Shown here piece by piece: positions 52,610 to 62,410 of a stretch of DNA of 64,000 nt. Source of the DNA: Salinivibrio sp. ES.052 (GTDB taxonomy: Bacteria; Pseudomonadota; Gammaproteobacteria; Enterobacterales; Vibrionaceae); the NCBI RefSeq assembly GCF_900141775.1, contig NZ_FSRI01000002.1, positions 522,001-586,000 of the forward strand, written 5' to 3'. Made by a program: the position numbers and the translations under genes. The notes beneath the pieces are model-generated. The model was not told the DNA's origin. It searched no databases and worked only from the letters and a program-made list of their open reading frames with translations. Within the stretch, counting starts at the first letter, position 1; each line of letters begins with the position of its first letter.

Positions 52610-55240
52610 TTACAGCAATTGCCAGACTGCGGCGCTGCCCGGCTTGTCGCCTTGCGTCCACCACTTGGCTTGGTAGCGTTGGCTATTGTATTCAACTTCA
52701 GCGCCGCCGGAATAAGCGACGGTCGCTTGCCATTCACTGCTTTGGTTGGCTTGGCTATCCCCGACGCGCTCCCATGGGCCGCCTTGGTCTGGGCGCTGGC
52801 CTTTGGTCCACCATTTGGCGCGATACTCAACCCCTTGATGCATCACGCGATCGCCGCCAACGTACACGGTGTTTTCATCCCACGCTGGCAAGCCACTGGC
52901 CGGCGTCACCGTTACCGTGAATTGCGCTTGCGTGGTTTTGTCGCCATCGCTGACCTCGACCGTGACCACATAGTCGCGATTCTCAGTCACGGTGGGCGCA
53001 GTGAGCGTCAGCTGGTTGCCTGTCCCTGATACGGCCAGATCACCGGATGCACGGTAGGCGTAGCTCAGTGTATCGCCATCGGGATCGTTCGCCTCAACCG
53101 TCACGCGGGTTTGCTCACCGCTTTTTAGGCTAACTGGGGCGATAGGTGCCACAGTAGGGGCTTGGTTTTCACCCGGTACCACCACCTTAATGATGGCGCT
53201 GGCCTCGGCATTAGCTTGGCCATCCGACACCGTCACCGATAGGGAATAATCGGTGCTGGTACTCACATCGGGGGCGGTTACTGTGACCGAATCCGTGTCG
53301 CTATTGGTCAGGGCCAACGCCGCATCGCCTTGCCAGCGATAGGTCAGGGCATCGTCATCCCGATCGCGCCCATTAGCAGCAATGGTTAGCGACGCTCCAG
53401 GCGCCAGCGTATAGCTTTGTTGCGCAAGGGTGACGGTGGGGGCGCTATTAACCGGCGGCTGCCCATCCTGCGCTAAGCCTTCGTGCATGGCATTGAGAAT
53501 ATCGCCATTGTCGGCATCAATTTCCCATGCAAACAAACCGGCGAAGTTGTGGTTGCGCACATACTGGCCTTTGGCTTTGACCGAGCGGGGGGTGTCATAA
53601 GTGACTAGCTTGCCGTTGTCTGGGTTCCACACATACGCCGCTTCGGCTTGCTCATCATAGCCGGTTTGGAAGCCATTGATACCGTTACCCGTGCTGCCGA
53701 GCATCGATTTCACGATCCCTTTGTAGTCAATCACACCGGCTTCCCAAATACCGTCAGCGGTGCTGCCTTTGATGGGGCCGTTACCGGGGGCGGTCATCGG
53801 GTTGCTAGGATCGGTCGCATTGGCAGGGAAAACGCCTTCCCAACCACGCCCGTACATCGCGGTACCGATCACCATTTTTTCTGGTGGCACGCCGCTTTCT
53901 AGCATCAATTGCACGCCATTATCGAGCGTGTAAGCCGGGCCTTTTCGGGGCTCGCCGTTATCATCGACGCCAGTACCATCACATTCATCGGCACTCATAT
54001 GGCTGCCGCAGTAAATGGCGGTTTGGTGGCCGGTGACATTATTCCACGCCCCGAAAAAGTCGTAGGTCATGGCAAAAATGTAATCCATGTACGGTGCGCT
54101 GGCACTGTAATCGACATTGGCCACTTTGTCATAACCGGCACCGACGGCCGAGGTGAGTTGGTACTCACGGCCGGTATCGGCTTCGAGCTCATCCAGCATC
54201 GCGCGCAGCTCACGCATCAATGCAGCATAGGCTTGACTGTCCTGATCTGGGTTGCCCAAATCTGGGTTGGCACCGCCACCGCCTGGGTATTCCCAGTCAA
54301 TGTCGACCCCGTCATAGAACTTCCAGGTTTTTAGGAACTCTTTCATCGAGGCAACAAAGACGTCACGGTTGGCTTTATCGGTAAAATCATAGAAGGGGTC
54401 TGATAAGGTCCAGCCGCCTACGGATGGGAGAATTTTCAGATCCGGGTAGCGCTGCTTGAGCGCCATCATTTGCGCATAAGTGCCACCAATCGGATCTTTG
54501 GCCGGTGTGCCGGGCAGTTTTTTCTGAATCGCTGCCCAAGGATCATGGATCGCCACTTCATAGTCTTCTGAGCCTTGGCAGGCGAGCTCGAGCGCGCGCA
54601 AGCTGTTGCCATTTTCGATGCTTCCCAATGACTCATTGGGGCCACAAATGGGGATAAAGCCATATAAGATGTGGGTGAGGTTACCCGCGGGCACCTGACT
54701 AACATCGAAGTTACGGCCATAAATGCCCCATTCGACAAAGTATGCCCCCACTACGGTATCAGGCTGTTTGGGGTAGTCATTGTTGTTGGGGTCGACATTC
54801 ATCGGCAGTGGGTCAAGGTGGACACCGTCGGTGTCTGCGATCACGATGGGTTTAGCGGCACTGGTCGCGCACTGGCCATCCACGCCGCCTTCACACAAGG
54901 CGAGTTTAAGCTGGTGACGACCGCCTTTGTCATAGGGGAAAGTGACCGTGCCGGACTGAGTGCCTGCCGGTAAGGTGCCTTGATTGACCACCTGATCGTC
55001 AAAGTACACCTTGTAGCTATCGCCACCGTCACCAGACCACGCATTCCATTTAATTTCAATTTGGACTTCGTCCACGCGTTGCACCAGATCTTTGTACGAT
55101 CCGCGGCCATATTCGTCGACTTCAACAAAAGAATAGTTTTGTGGCTTCCAGTCCAAACTTGGGGTTGAGGGGGCCGCCACGGCGTGGCTGGCACCCAGTG
55201 CCCCAGCAATCGCCAGAGAGAGTAGGGTCATTGGCTTCAT
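52610..55240 (-). CDS. chiA: Secreted GH18 chitinase, ChiA type, with two C-terminal chitin-binding modules
   Basis: This extracellular chitinase hydrolyses chitin from chain ends or internally by substrate-assisted catalysis. The 876 residues comprise a signal peptide (about 1-23, ASHAVAA), a ChiA-type N-terminal fibronectin-like domain (about 24-140), and a GH18 barrel (about 160-580) with SVGGW (273-277) and the catalytic DGVDIDWE at 310-317, where E317 is the proton donor. Two Ig/PKD-like modules (about 600-690 and 695-785) and two CBM5/12 modules (about 788-832 and 837-876, each with AKWWT) follow. It lies nine bases after the LPMO gene and is the distal gene of the cluster. Confidence 0.95.
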   Translation of the reverse strand: MKPMTLLSLAIAGALGASHAVAAPSTPSLDWKPQNYSFVEVDEYGRGSYKDLVQRVDEVQIEIKWNAWSGDGGDSYKVYFDDQVVNQGTLPAGTQSGTVTFPYDKGGRHQLKLALCEGGVDGQCATSAAKPIVIADTDGVHLDPLPMNVDPNNNDYPKQPDTVVGAYFVEWGIYGRNFDVSQVPAGNLTHILYGFIPICGPNESLGSIENGNSLRALELACQGSEDYEVAIHDPWAAIQKKLPGTPAKDPIGGTYAQMMALKQRYPDLKILPSVGGWTLSDPFYDFTDKANRDVFVASMKEFLKTWKFYDGVDIDWEYPGGGGANPDLGNPDQDSQAYAALMRELRAMLDELEADTGREYQLTSAVGAGYDKVANVDYSASAPYMDYIFAMTYDFFGAWNNVTGHQTAIYCGSHMSADECDGTGVDDNGEPRKGPAYTLDNGVQLMLESGVPPEKMVIGTAMYGRGWEGVFPANATDPSNPMTAPGNGPIKGSTADGIWEAGVIDYKGIVKSMLGSTGNGINGFQTGYDEQAEAAYVWNPDNGKLVTYDTPRSVKAKGQYVRNHNFAGLFAWEIDADNGDILNAMHEGLAQDGQPPVNSAPTVTLAQQSYTLAPGASLTIAANGRDRDDDALTYRWQGDAALALTNSDTDSVTVTAPDVSTSTDYSLSVTVSDGQANAEASAIIKVVVPGENQAPTVAPIAPVSLKSGEQTRVTVEANDPDGDTLSYAYRASGDLAVSGTGNQLTLTAPTVTENRDYVVTVEVSDGDKTTQAQFTVTVTPASGLPAWDENTVYVGGDRVMHQGVEYRAKWWTKGQRPDQGGPWERVGDSQANQSSEWQATVAYSGGAEVEYNSQRYQAKWWTQGDKPGSAAVWQLL

Positions 55241-55249
55241 GTTTTCTCC

Positions 55250-56422
55250 TTATTGTGTCACGCGTTGCCAAACAAGGGCAGCGCCGGGTTGCTCGTTGCG
55301 TGTCCACCATTTTGCTTGGTAGATGTTGTCGCCGTAGCGCACGCGATCCTTGGCCACATAGACTTCTGAAGCGCTCCATGCGGGCAGGTTGCTGGTGGGT
55401 TCGTCGGTAGCCGGGATCACCGACAGGTTGAAGCTATAGCTATCGTGATGGCTAAAGACTTGGTTTTGCACCACGTCATCGGCATTAAACTGGATCTCAC
55501 CGTTGCTCATCACCCCGATACGCAAAGGCTCATTGGCCTGCTGTTCGATAAGGCTGGCCAGCGCGTGTGGCCAATTCGCCACATTTTGATCCGTCAGGGT
55601 GAGTGTGACATCTACCACTTCTTGGCCTTGGCGGTTGTGCAAGCGGGCACGCACGCGATCGCCCAATGCTGCCATTTGTGGATGTGGGACAAAGTAGCCC
55701 AGCTCGTGCCACTGGGTAGGCGCTGTCTGACTGGGAGTGATGGTGATGTCGGCACAGTTGTAGAAGCCTTCACCGGCCGGATCAATGCGTTGCCAACGGC
55801 TATAGAGAATGGCGTCACCTTGACGATCGGCGGGCAGGGTCACGGTCATCTCGTAATACCGGTTTCCGTCATCGCCGATCACAATGGGCAGGTCGCCAAA
55901 GGTGTCGATCTTTTCGAGATCGTCCCACGTCAGCGCATCGGTCGCGCCGTTGTAGCCTGGCTTGGTGAGATAAATTTCCCAATAGCTTGGGTTGTGAGGT
56001 GTGGTGGCGCGAAAGCGTACATCAATTTGGCCGTTGCCATCTGGGGTGACCTCGGTGCGTTGCCAATCCGGTGAGGGCAAACTGATCCCAGCTTTATTGG
56101 GATCGCCGGCACCACATAAGTTGCCATCGGTAACGGCCGCTTTCACCGCATCCATATTGCGATAATCCGCCACCAATTGCGCCGATTCATGGTGTTGCAC
56201 AAACGGGTAGTGCCCCGACTCTAAGAACGCAGCGCGACAGGCAGCGTTAGGGATTCGTGACCCATCTGAAGGCCACCAATAGCCCCCTTGCTCATGGCAA
56301 ATCGCTTGGCGTGCTTTGGGGCTGTCTAAATAGCCATGTGCCATCACCTGTGAACTGCTTGCGACCAGCGCAAGGGCCACGGCGGTACGACAGGAAAACT
56401 GTGTGAACGAAGACTTGAACAT
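55250..56422 (-). CDS. Secreted AA10 lytic polysaccharide monooxygenase with CBM5/12
   Basis: This copper enzyme makes oxidative cuts in crystalline chitin and boosts chitinases. The 390-residue protein has a signal peptide ending ...QVMA so that the mature N-terminus is H29 (HGYLDSPKARQAICHEQGGY), the first copper ligand; the second histidine I could not fix by eye. The AA10 domain spans about 29-225. A middle domain of about 100 residues (about 230-330) resembles the second domain of GbpA-type proteins, and a CBM5/12 module (about 345-388, with QAKWWTRNEQPG) ends it. It lies 52 bases after one chitinase gene and nine before the other, so the three are probably one transcript. Confidence 0.93.
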   Translation of the reverse strand: MFKSSFTQFSCRTAVALALVASSSQVMAHGYLDSPKARQAICHEQGGYWWPSDGSRIPNAACRAAFLESGHYPFVQHHESAQLVADYRNMDAVKAAVTDGNLCGAGDPNKAGISLPSPDWQRTEVTPDGNGQIDVRFRATTPHNPSYWEIYLTKPGYNGATDALTWDDLEKIDTFGDLPIVIGDDGNRYYEMTVTLPADRQGDAILYSRWQRIDPAGEGFYNCADITITPSQTAPTQWHELGYFVPHPQMAALGDRVRARLHNRQGQEVVDVTLTLTDQNVANWPHALASLIEQQANEPLRIGVMSNGEIQFNADDVVQNQVFSHHDSYSFNLSVIPATDEPTSNLPAWSASEVYVAKDRVRYGDNIYQAKWWTRNEQPGAALVWQRVTQ

Positions 56423-56474
56423 AACGACTCCTTAACGGGGGCACGCAGCCCCCGCATTCAAGACCAGAAATGGA

Positions 56475-59300
56475 TTAGAGGCTGCAGACTTGGCGCCAAG
56501 CTTGACCACCGGGTGCCGCTTGGGTCCACCATTTGGCTTCCCATACCGCCTCTTGGTAGATAAGTTGGTCGCCACCGCTGGCATGGTTGCCCCCGTTAGG
56601 CCAGTTGGGATAGGCACTCAGGCTGGCAACATCGACGCCGGGACACTGAGACTCTCCGCCACTTTGGCTGGTGCTACCGGGTAGCGAAGGCGGAAGGCTT
56701 GGATACTCCTGCTTCACCGCATAGCGCTGGCCATCTTTTTCGATGGTGATATTGGTCGGGTTGGTGATCGGCATGTAGTACATCACCTGAGCATCCAAGG
56801 TTTCACCCGGCTTAAAGCTTTGCTCAATGCCGCCCCATTCGTTAATCAGGGTGATGGCAAAGCGATGGTGCGTGGCATCAAACCCGCCGATGTTGTTGCC
56901 ACTGGCGTTGCTGCTATCACGGACCACTTCCATGCGTAGCTTTTTCTGAGCGTTCCAGTCAGATTTAAAAATGGCCGAGGTGGAAACTGGCACATCAAAG
57001 CTGATGGTGGCGCCCGATAAGTCCAGATCGGAGTGGTTGGTAAAGCGGAACGTGGGGCGAATAGGATAGTTGTCATCGCCCACTGGGAAGTTCAGCGCGT
57101 CAAAGGTGACATCCACTTGCTCGCTTGGCACTTGGAAGTTGGCATCGCCACGTTGCAGTGAGTAGTCGCTGCCCGCTTGCTTAAAGGTTTGGTACGCCAG
57201 CGAAGTCAGGGTATCGCCCATAAAGTAGGCTTGACGCTGATCATCATAGCGATAATCCCCCGCCAGCTCCCAGAACATCACCCCGCCTAGGCCCTTATTG
57301 ACTACGTAGTCGACCTTTTCGGCCATTGAGGTTTCGTCTTCCATCGACAGGAATACGCCTTTTTCCTCGTTCCAAACCCATGGAGCTTTGGCGATATCAT
57401 CGTAATAAGCTTGATAGCTACCGGTGAGGCGATCGCTAGGATCTTGCTCAGGGTCGAGCCCGTACTTCGCGGCATAGGCCGGTAGTTTGCCGTCGAGCAG
57501 GTTTTTCACATGCCACAAAGGGTTAGAGCCAGCAGGTACTTCGTTACCGAGCTCGTCCACATCATGCCAAAGGTTATCTATCCCGATTGCACCGTTGCCG
57601 CATTTGTTTTTCTCACCGACACCTGTGCCAGCCGGGCACTCGCTTTGGTTTGGCAGTGGTGCGCGACCCCAAAGGCCTTTGTTGCCGCCTTGCACGTCTT
57701 TAAATCCACGGGTGTAATACGGGATGCCGATGTTGATACGGCCGGGTGACATACCGCCCATAAAGTAGGTGGCTGCCCAGTCGGTATTCAAATAGCCAAT
57801 CCCTTCAAACTCAGGCGTTTGGTAGACATTCCATTGCTTGAGTTCGGAGTCTTCCCCGGTGTCGTACAGCGGTGCTTGGTGGCCAACATGATCATTCCAT
57901 GCCCCGTGCAGGTCATAGCTCATGATGTTGACGTAATCCAAGTACTGGGTGGTTTGGAAGGTTTCCATCCCGCGCAATAAGTAACCCGATGACGGTGCGG
58001 CAATGGTCAACATATAGTGCTTATCATCTTGCGCACTGGCTTTATCGAGCGCTTCACGCAGCGATTTCATCAGCACTTGGTAAGATTTATTCAAGTGCGC
58101 TCGACGTGGGTTGGAGTAATCGAAATCGTCAGGGTGGCCAGAGTCTTTCATGGACGATGGGTATTCATAATCAATGTCTAGGCCATCAAAGCCATACTGG
58201 CGTAAAAAGGCGACGGCACTGTCGGTGAAAGCCTGAATGCCTGCTTGGTTGACGCTGCCATCGGCATTGGTGGTCATGGTGTAGAAGCCACCGCTATCGA
58301 CGCGCTCGCCGTTTTCACCGAAGTAGCCCCCAGTTTCGGCCCAGCCACCCACAGAAATCAACGTTTTCACGTCGGGGTGTTGCTTTTTGTACTTGTTGAG
58401 CAAGTTAAAATGGCCTTGGTACGGCAGGGTTGGATCCATGTCTGCGCCTTCAACGCCCGGCCAGGTCATTTGTGTCGCTGGATTGTCCGGCGCATTGGGA
58501 TCGCCAATTGAGAGTTGGTTGTCGGCATTCACGTGCGCAAAGGCGTAGTTAATGTGGGTGATCTTGTCCCAAGGAATATCGCTGACTAAATAAGCAGGCT
58601 GGCCGTTGGCACCGTTTCGCCAGCTAGTGAAATAACCGATGACACGGCGAGGGTGATCGGCCCCCATGTCTTCCAGACCGTTTTCGTCATACACAGAGCA
58701 ATACGGCACCTCGACATCAGGGGTGGTATATAAACCGGCAGGGCGACAGGCGTACTCATCACCGCCGGTTTGGTCATCACCCACCACCTGTTGCAATGTT
58801 TGGGTGTCGGTGGCGCCTTTGTCGTCGGTCACGGTGAGGGTAAACGTAAAACGACCCGTTTGTTCGGCTTGCCAGTCAATGGTGGTCGCCTCGGCGCCTT
58901 CATACAATAGGGTGTCGCCTTGCGAGAGCGCGAATGAGGTCACCGTGCCGTCACTGTCGGTGCCCGAGAGGGTGAAGGTCAGTGTGTCGCCAACTTGTAT
59001 CGGGCCGGAAGGCGAAACCGTTAACGATGCCGTGGGCGATTCGTTAACGCTGCCGGCACATTGGCCGAGGATTTTCCATGCTTTCCATTCCCCAGACTGG
59101 GTGGCCGGATTGGCTTGCGTCCACCATCGAGCTTCATAGGCGGTATCATCCGCTTTGACTTGCTCCCCTTTGGTGTAAGTATTCCCGTTTTGCCAGTTGC
59201 TCAGGGGCTGGCAATCAACCGCAGCCTGCACGCTGGGGCTACTTAACGCAAGCCCCGCCAAACCTAGCGCGACGGCACGCGATGGCGTCATCAATTTCAT
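56475..59300 (-). CDS. Secreted multidomain GH18 chitinase with CBM5/12 at both ends
   Basis: I start at the ATG at 59300 (MKLMTPSRAVALGLAGLALS), which has GGGAG seven bases upstream; this gives 941 residues. A signal peptide ends near residue 26 (SVQAA). A CBM5/12 module (about 34-80, with EARWWTQ), a PKD/Ig-like module (about 88-172), and a GH18 barrel (about 215-720) with SVGGW (316-320) and catalytic DGLDIDYE (372-379, E379) follow. A ChiC-like C-terminal domain comes next (about 745-890, including IRPTFRFTNHSDLDLSG), then a last CBM5/12 (about 905-941). Domain edges are estimates. It is the first gene of the chitin cluster. Confidence 0.93.
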   Translation of the reverse strand: MKLMTPSRAVALGLAGLALSSPSVQAAVDCQPLSNWQNGNTYTKGEQVKADDTAYEARWWTQANPATQSGEWKAWKILGQCAGSVNESPTASLTVSPSGPIQVGDTLTFTLSGTDSDGTVTSFALSQGDTLLYEGAEATTIDWQAEQTGRFTFTLTVTDDKGATDTQTLQQVVGDDQTGGDEYACRPAGLYTTPDVEVPYCSVYDENGLEDMGADHPRRVIGYFTSWRNGANGQPAYLVSDIPWDKITHINYAFAHVNADNQLSIGDPNAPDNPATQMTWPGVEGADMDPTLPYQGHFNLLNKYKKQHPDVKTLISVGGWAETGGYFGENGERVDSGGFYTMTTNADGSVNQAGIQAFTDSAVAFLRQYGFDGLDIDYEYPSSMKDSGHPDDFDYSNPRRAHLNKSYQVLMKSLREALDKASAQDDKHYMLTIAAPSSGYLLRGMETFQTTQYLDYVNIMSYDLHGAWNDHVGHQAPLYDTGEDSELKQWNVYQTPEFEGIGYLNTDWAATYFMGGMSPGRINIGIPYYTRGFKDVQGGNKGLWGRAPLPNQSECPAGTGVGEKNKCGNGAIGIDNLWHDVDELGNEVPAGSNPLWHVKNLLDGKLPAYAAKYGLDPEQDPSDRLTGSYQAYYDDIAKAPWVWNEEKGVFLSMEDETSMAEKVDYVVNKGLGGVMFWELAGDYRYDDQRQAYFMGDTLTSLAYQTFKQAGSDYSLQRGDANFQVPSEQVDVTFDALNFPVGDDNYPIRPTFRFTNHSDLDLSGATISFDVPVSTSAIFKSDWNAQKKLRMEVVRDSSNASGNNIGGFDATHHRFAITLINEWGGIEQSFKPGETLDAQVMYYMPITNPTNITIEKDGQRYAVKQEYPSLPPSLPGSTSQSGGESQCPGVDVASLSAYPNWPNGGNHASGGDQLIYQEAVWEAKWWTQAAPGGQAWRQVCSL

Positions 59301-59837
59301 ATTTTGCTCCCAAAATTTTTGAAGCGAATTCACTCGCCTATCCATATTGGCGAGCGTGATTATTACGGCCTTTACGCATGAAAATGTCGATTCATGGTCA
59401 AGCTTAGGTAATGAATCGGTTATGTTGGGCAATAAGTGCCAAGAAATGGAGACTGTCGTGCAATAATTTGAGCGCGGGTTCAGAAATTAATTATTGGTAA
59501 AAAATAAGTACATCAATAGCGTGAACCTGGTTGAAAATTGCGCATAATTGACAGCTTGCAGGGTTGATTTCTTAATTTATTTGCGAATCGTCATGTTTTT
59601 AAGGTCGATATCACGGAGGATGTTATCGGCAAGTTTATGTTTTTAGAAAAATAAGTGGGGTCGCTTGGCGGTCAAACTGAATGCGAATGAAATGGCGTGG
59701 CCACTGTTACCACTCACTGTTGATCTTAAAAAATGCCTGTTAGTGATCACCGACGGTATTGGCAGACATAAATAGGAGGTGTTCTCGCGCATCTTTACGA
59801 GGCAAACGCGTCGAAAAGTGATGGGGTGAAAATCTGT

Positions 59838-59866
59838 TTGCTTATGCCGCTGCAATTCTGTACTAT
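59838..59866 (+). promoter_or_regulatory. rpsF operon sigma-70 promoter
   Basis: TTGCTT (59838-59843) and TACTAT (59861-59866) are 17 bases apart. They are followed by a CGCGCC discriminator typical of growth-rate-controlled translation genes. Confidence 0.75.
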
Positions 59867-59904
59867 CTCGCGCCTGATTCTCGGTCTTTTTCTTTTCGTT
59901 CCTT

Positions 59905-59938
59905 GCTTCCGCTGGACGACCGGGCCAATTGTGGAAGC
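59905..59938 (+). promoter_or_regulatory. Candidate S6:S18 leader RNA motif of rpsF
   Basis: In the rpsF 5' leader, GCTTCC (59905-59910) pairs with GGAAGC (59933-59938) around an inner TGG/CCA pairing. An unpaired CCG (59920-59922) lies in the interior. A stem with a bulged CCG is the hallmark of the autoregulatory RNA bound by the S6:S18 complex in many bacteria. Folding was done by eye only. Confidence 0.6.
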
Positions 59939-59963
59939 TGATTAATCCGTAAGGAGCAACTCA

Positions 59964-60392
59964 ATGCGTCATTACGAAATCGTATTCATGGTGCACCCTG
60001 ATCAGAGCGAGCAAGTTGCTGGCATGATCGAGCGTTACACTGCGTCTATTAAAGATGCAGGCGGTCAAATCCACCGTCTAGAAGACTGGGGCCGTCGTCA
60101 ACTGGCTTACCCAATCAACAAGCTGCATAAAGCGCATTACGTTATGATGAACGTAGAAGCTGAGCAGTCTGTGATTGACGAGCTGGAAAGCGTGTTCCGC
60201 TTCAACGACGCAGTGATCCGTAACATGGTCATGCGTACCAAAGGCGCTATCACTGAGCCATCTGTGATGATGAAGGCTAAAGAAGAGCGTACCGCTAAGC
60301 GTGAAGATCGCCCTGAGCGCGAAGAGCGTGCAGAAGCGAAACCAGAAGCACAAGCTGAAGCGCAAGCTGAAGGCGAAAACGCAGCTGAGTAA
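59964..60392 (+). CDS. rpsF: Small ribosomal subunit protein bS6
   Basis: bS6 binds the 30S platform together with bS18. The 142-residue protein starts [20 protein letters not shown], with the [20 protein letters not shown] segment (about 39-58). Its C-terminal tail (about 105-142) is rich in Glu, Ala, Arg and Lys, longer than a minimal S6; in E. coli such a tail receives added glutamates. AAGGAGCAAC precedes the ATG. Confidence 0.98.
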   Translation: MRHYEIVFMVHPDQSEQVAGMIERYTASIKDAGGQIHRLEDWGRRQLAYPINKLHKAHYVMMNVEAEQSVIDELESVFRFNDAVIRNMVMRTKGAITEPSVMMKAKEERTAKREDRPEREERAEAKPEAQAEAQAEGENAAE

Positions 60393-60400
60393 TTGCTGTG

Positions 60401-60947
<547 letters not shown>

Positions 60948-60979
60948 TCGGAACTGTCCAAGTTAGAGAGGATTGAAGA

Positions 60980-61429
60980 ATGCAAGTTATTCTACTTGAT
61001 AAAATCGGTAACCTGGGTGGCCTAGGTGATCAGGCAACTGTTAAATCTGGTTACGCACGTAACTTCCTTATCCCTCAGGGTAAAGCGGTTATGGCAACCA
61101 AAGCCAACATTGAACATTTCGAAGCACGTCGTGCTGAGCTAGAAGCAAAAGTTGCTGAGCAACTGGCAGCGGCTCAAGCGCGCGCAGAGAAAGTTGAAGC
61201 ACTAGAAGCGGTTGAAATCGCTTCTAAAGCGGGTGATGAAGGTAAACTGTTTGGTTCTATCGGTACCCGTGATATCGCTGACGCTGTGACTGCAGCGGGC
61301 GTTGAAATCGCGAAAAACGAAGTTCGTCTACCAGAAGGTGCCTTGCGCAACACTGGCGAGTACGACATCAGCGTGCAACTGCACTATGACGTTTTCGCAA
61401 CCGTAAAAGTGAACGTTGTTGCTGCTTAA
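60980..61429 (+). CDS. rplI: Large ribosomal subunit protein bL9
   Basis: The 149-residue bL9 begins [20 protein letters not shown], with the signature [20 protein letters not shown] (about 24-43). A long connecting helix (about 45-75) and the C-terminal RNA-binding domain follow. It ends the rpsF-priB-rpsR-rplI operon. Confidence 0.99.
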   Translation: MQVILLDKIGNLGGLGDQATVKSGYARNFLIPQGKAVMATKANIEHFEARRAELEAKVAEQLAAAQARAEKVEALEAVEIASKAGDEGKLFGSIGTRDIADAVTAAGVEIAKNEVRLPEGALRNTGEYDISVQLHYDVFATVKVNVVAA

Positions 61430-61451
61430 TGTCGCAATAATGGTTCGATAA

Positions 61452-61482
61452 AAAGCCAGCCTTCGGGCTGGCTTTTTTTATG
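61452..61482. terminator. Terminator between rplI and the DUF481 gene
   Basis: The stem AAGCCAGCC-ttcg-GGCTGGCTT has a stable tetraloop and a T run on the plus side and A residues on the left. It can act in both directions. Confidence 0.93.
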
Positions 61483-61485
61483 ATG

Positions 61486-62232
61486 TTACAACCATTGGTA
61501 ACGGACACCCACCGTAAATACACTGTCATGGTGCTTCAGTCCTGGCGGCACATCTGTCATATAGTTGTGTTTGCTGGTTATTTTGATCGCGAGCTTCTCC
61601 GTAATGGTGGAGGCTAAGGTTACCGAGCCTTCGACGCTCGTGTTGCTCTCTCCTGAGATCACGATACTTCTCCCCTCTAAACTGACAGTATTAATGATAT
61701 TCCACTGTCCCTTTGCCTGTGCTCGGATAACGGGCTCCCGGACGGAATAGGGCATAATCAGATCATCATTATCGATTTCGTCCAAATTAGGACGCTGATA
61801 CCGATAACCTGGCCCAACTTCGGTACTTAGATTGAGGGTGTCGCTTTGCCACCATTGGTGCCCAACCCCTGTGGCTAACATAAAATCGTCATAATAAGGC
61901 CCGTAACGGTCAGCCACATACGTGGCATTGAGCAAGGTATAGCTTTGTGCGCTAATACTTCGGTTGGCTTGGGTTTCTACTTCTGTTTTGCGTTTGTCTT
62001 CTTCACCATCTTTCTCTACTTGTAGCAAGCTGACACTGGCTTGGTAACGAGTCTGTTGCGCATCATATTGTCCGGTCACTTCGCCGTTAATGGTTTGCGA
62101 GTCGGCATTACCACTTAGACGCTGTAAGCCAAGGGATAGGTCACTTTCCCAAGGCGATGGCGTGGCATTCGCGGCGTGACAGGCAGGCATATAGAGTGTC
62201 GTCACGACAAGGTAGACATAAGCAGATTTCAT
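61486..62232 (-). CDS. DUF481 family outer-membrane beta-barrel protein
   Basis: The 248-residue product has a signal peptide (about 1-20, ending ACHAA) and alternating hydrophobic strands such as SPWESDLSLGLQRLSGNADS at the mature start, which is the DUF481 hallmark (a salt-inducible YdiY-like family). The last strand VFTVGVRYQWL fits an outer-membrane barrel, although it ends in leucine rather than phenylalanine. Function in the family is unknown. In E. coli nothing comparable lies beside rplI. Confidence 0.85.
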   Translation of the reverse strand: MKSAYVYLVVTTLYMPACHAANATPSPWESDLSLGLQRLSGNADSQTINGEVTGQYDAQQTRYQASVSLLQVEKDGEEDKRKTEVETQANRSISAQSYTLLNATYVADRYGPYYDDFMLATGVGHQWWQSDTLNLSTEVGPGYRYQRPNLDEIDNDDLIMPYSVREPVIRAQAKGQWNIINTVSLEGRSIVISGESNTSVEGSVTLASTITEKLAIKITSKHNYMTDVPPGLKHHDSVFTVGVRYQWL

Positions 62233-62410
62233 CGTGGATAACCTATCTCAAACTATAGCGCGTTATCCTAGGGATCCTGAGGCCCTTGGCGGTCAAATTT
62301 CCGTTAAAATCCAGGGTGCTTATTCAGCGTTTAGAAAAAAATGTCGTATAGGGCAGCGTCCCGCGAGGACAGCGGGTATAATGATGCCCATTAGCAATAG
62401 GTGAGTTTTT

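Larger units (their letters stand above)
59301..59963. other. Divergent regulatory region between chitin cluster and rpsF
   Basis: This 663-base stretch holds the promoter of the chitin cluster (minus) and that of the rpsF operon (plus, annotated separately). The left 500 bases are AT-rich. I saw no convincing gene, CRP site or terminator in them. A 70-codon frame at 59643-59855 has no family resemblance. Confidence 0.5.

Noticed and set aside
59643-59855. 70-codon minus-strand frame between the chitin cluster and rpsF
   Set aside because: It has no recognisable family, no good ribosome-binding site, and lies in a divergent promoter region.
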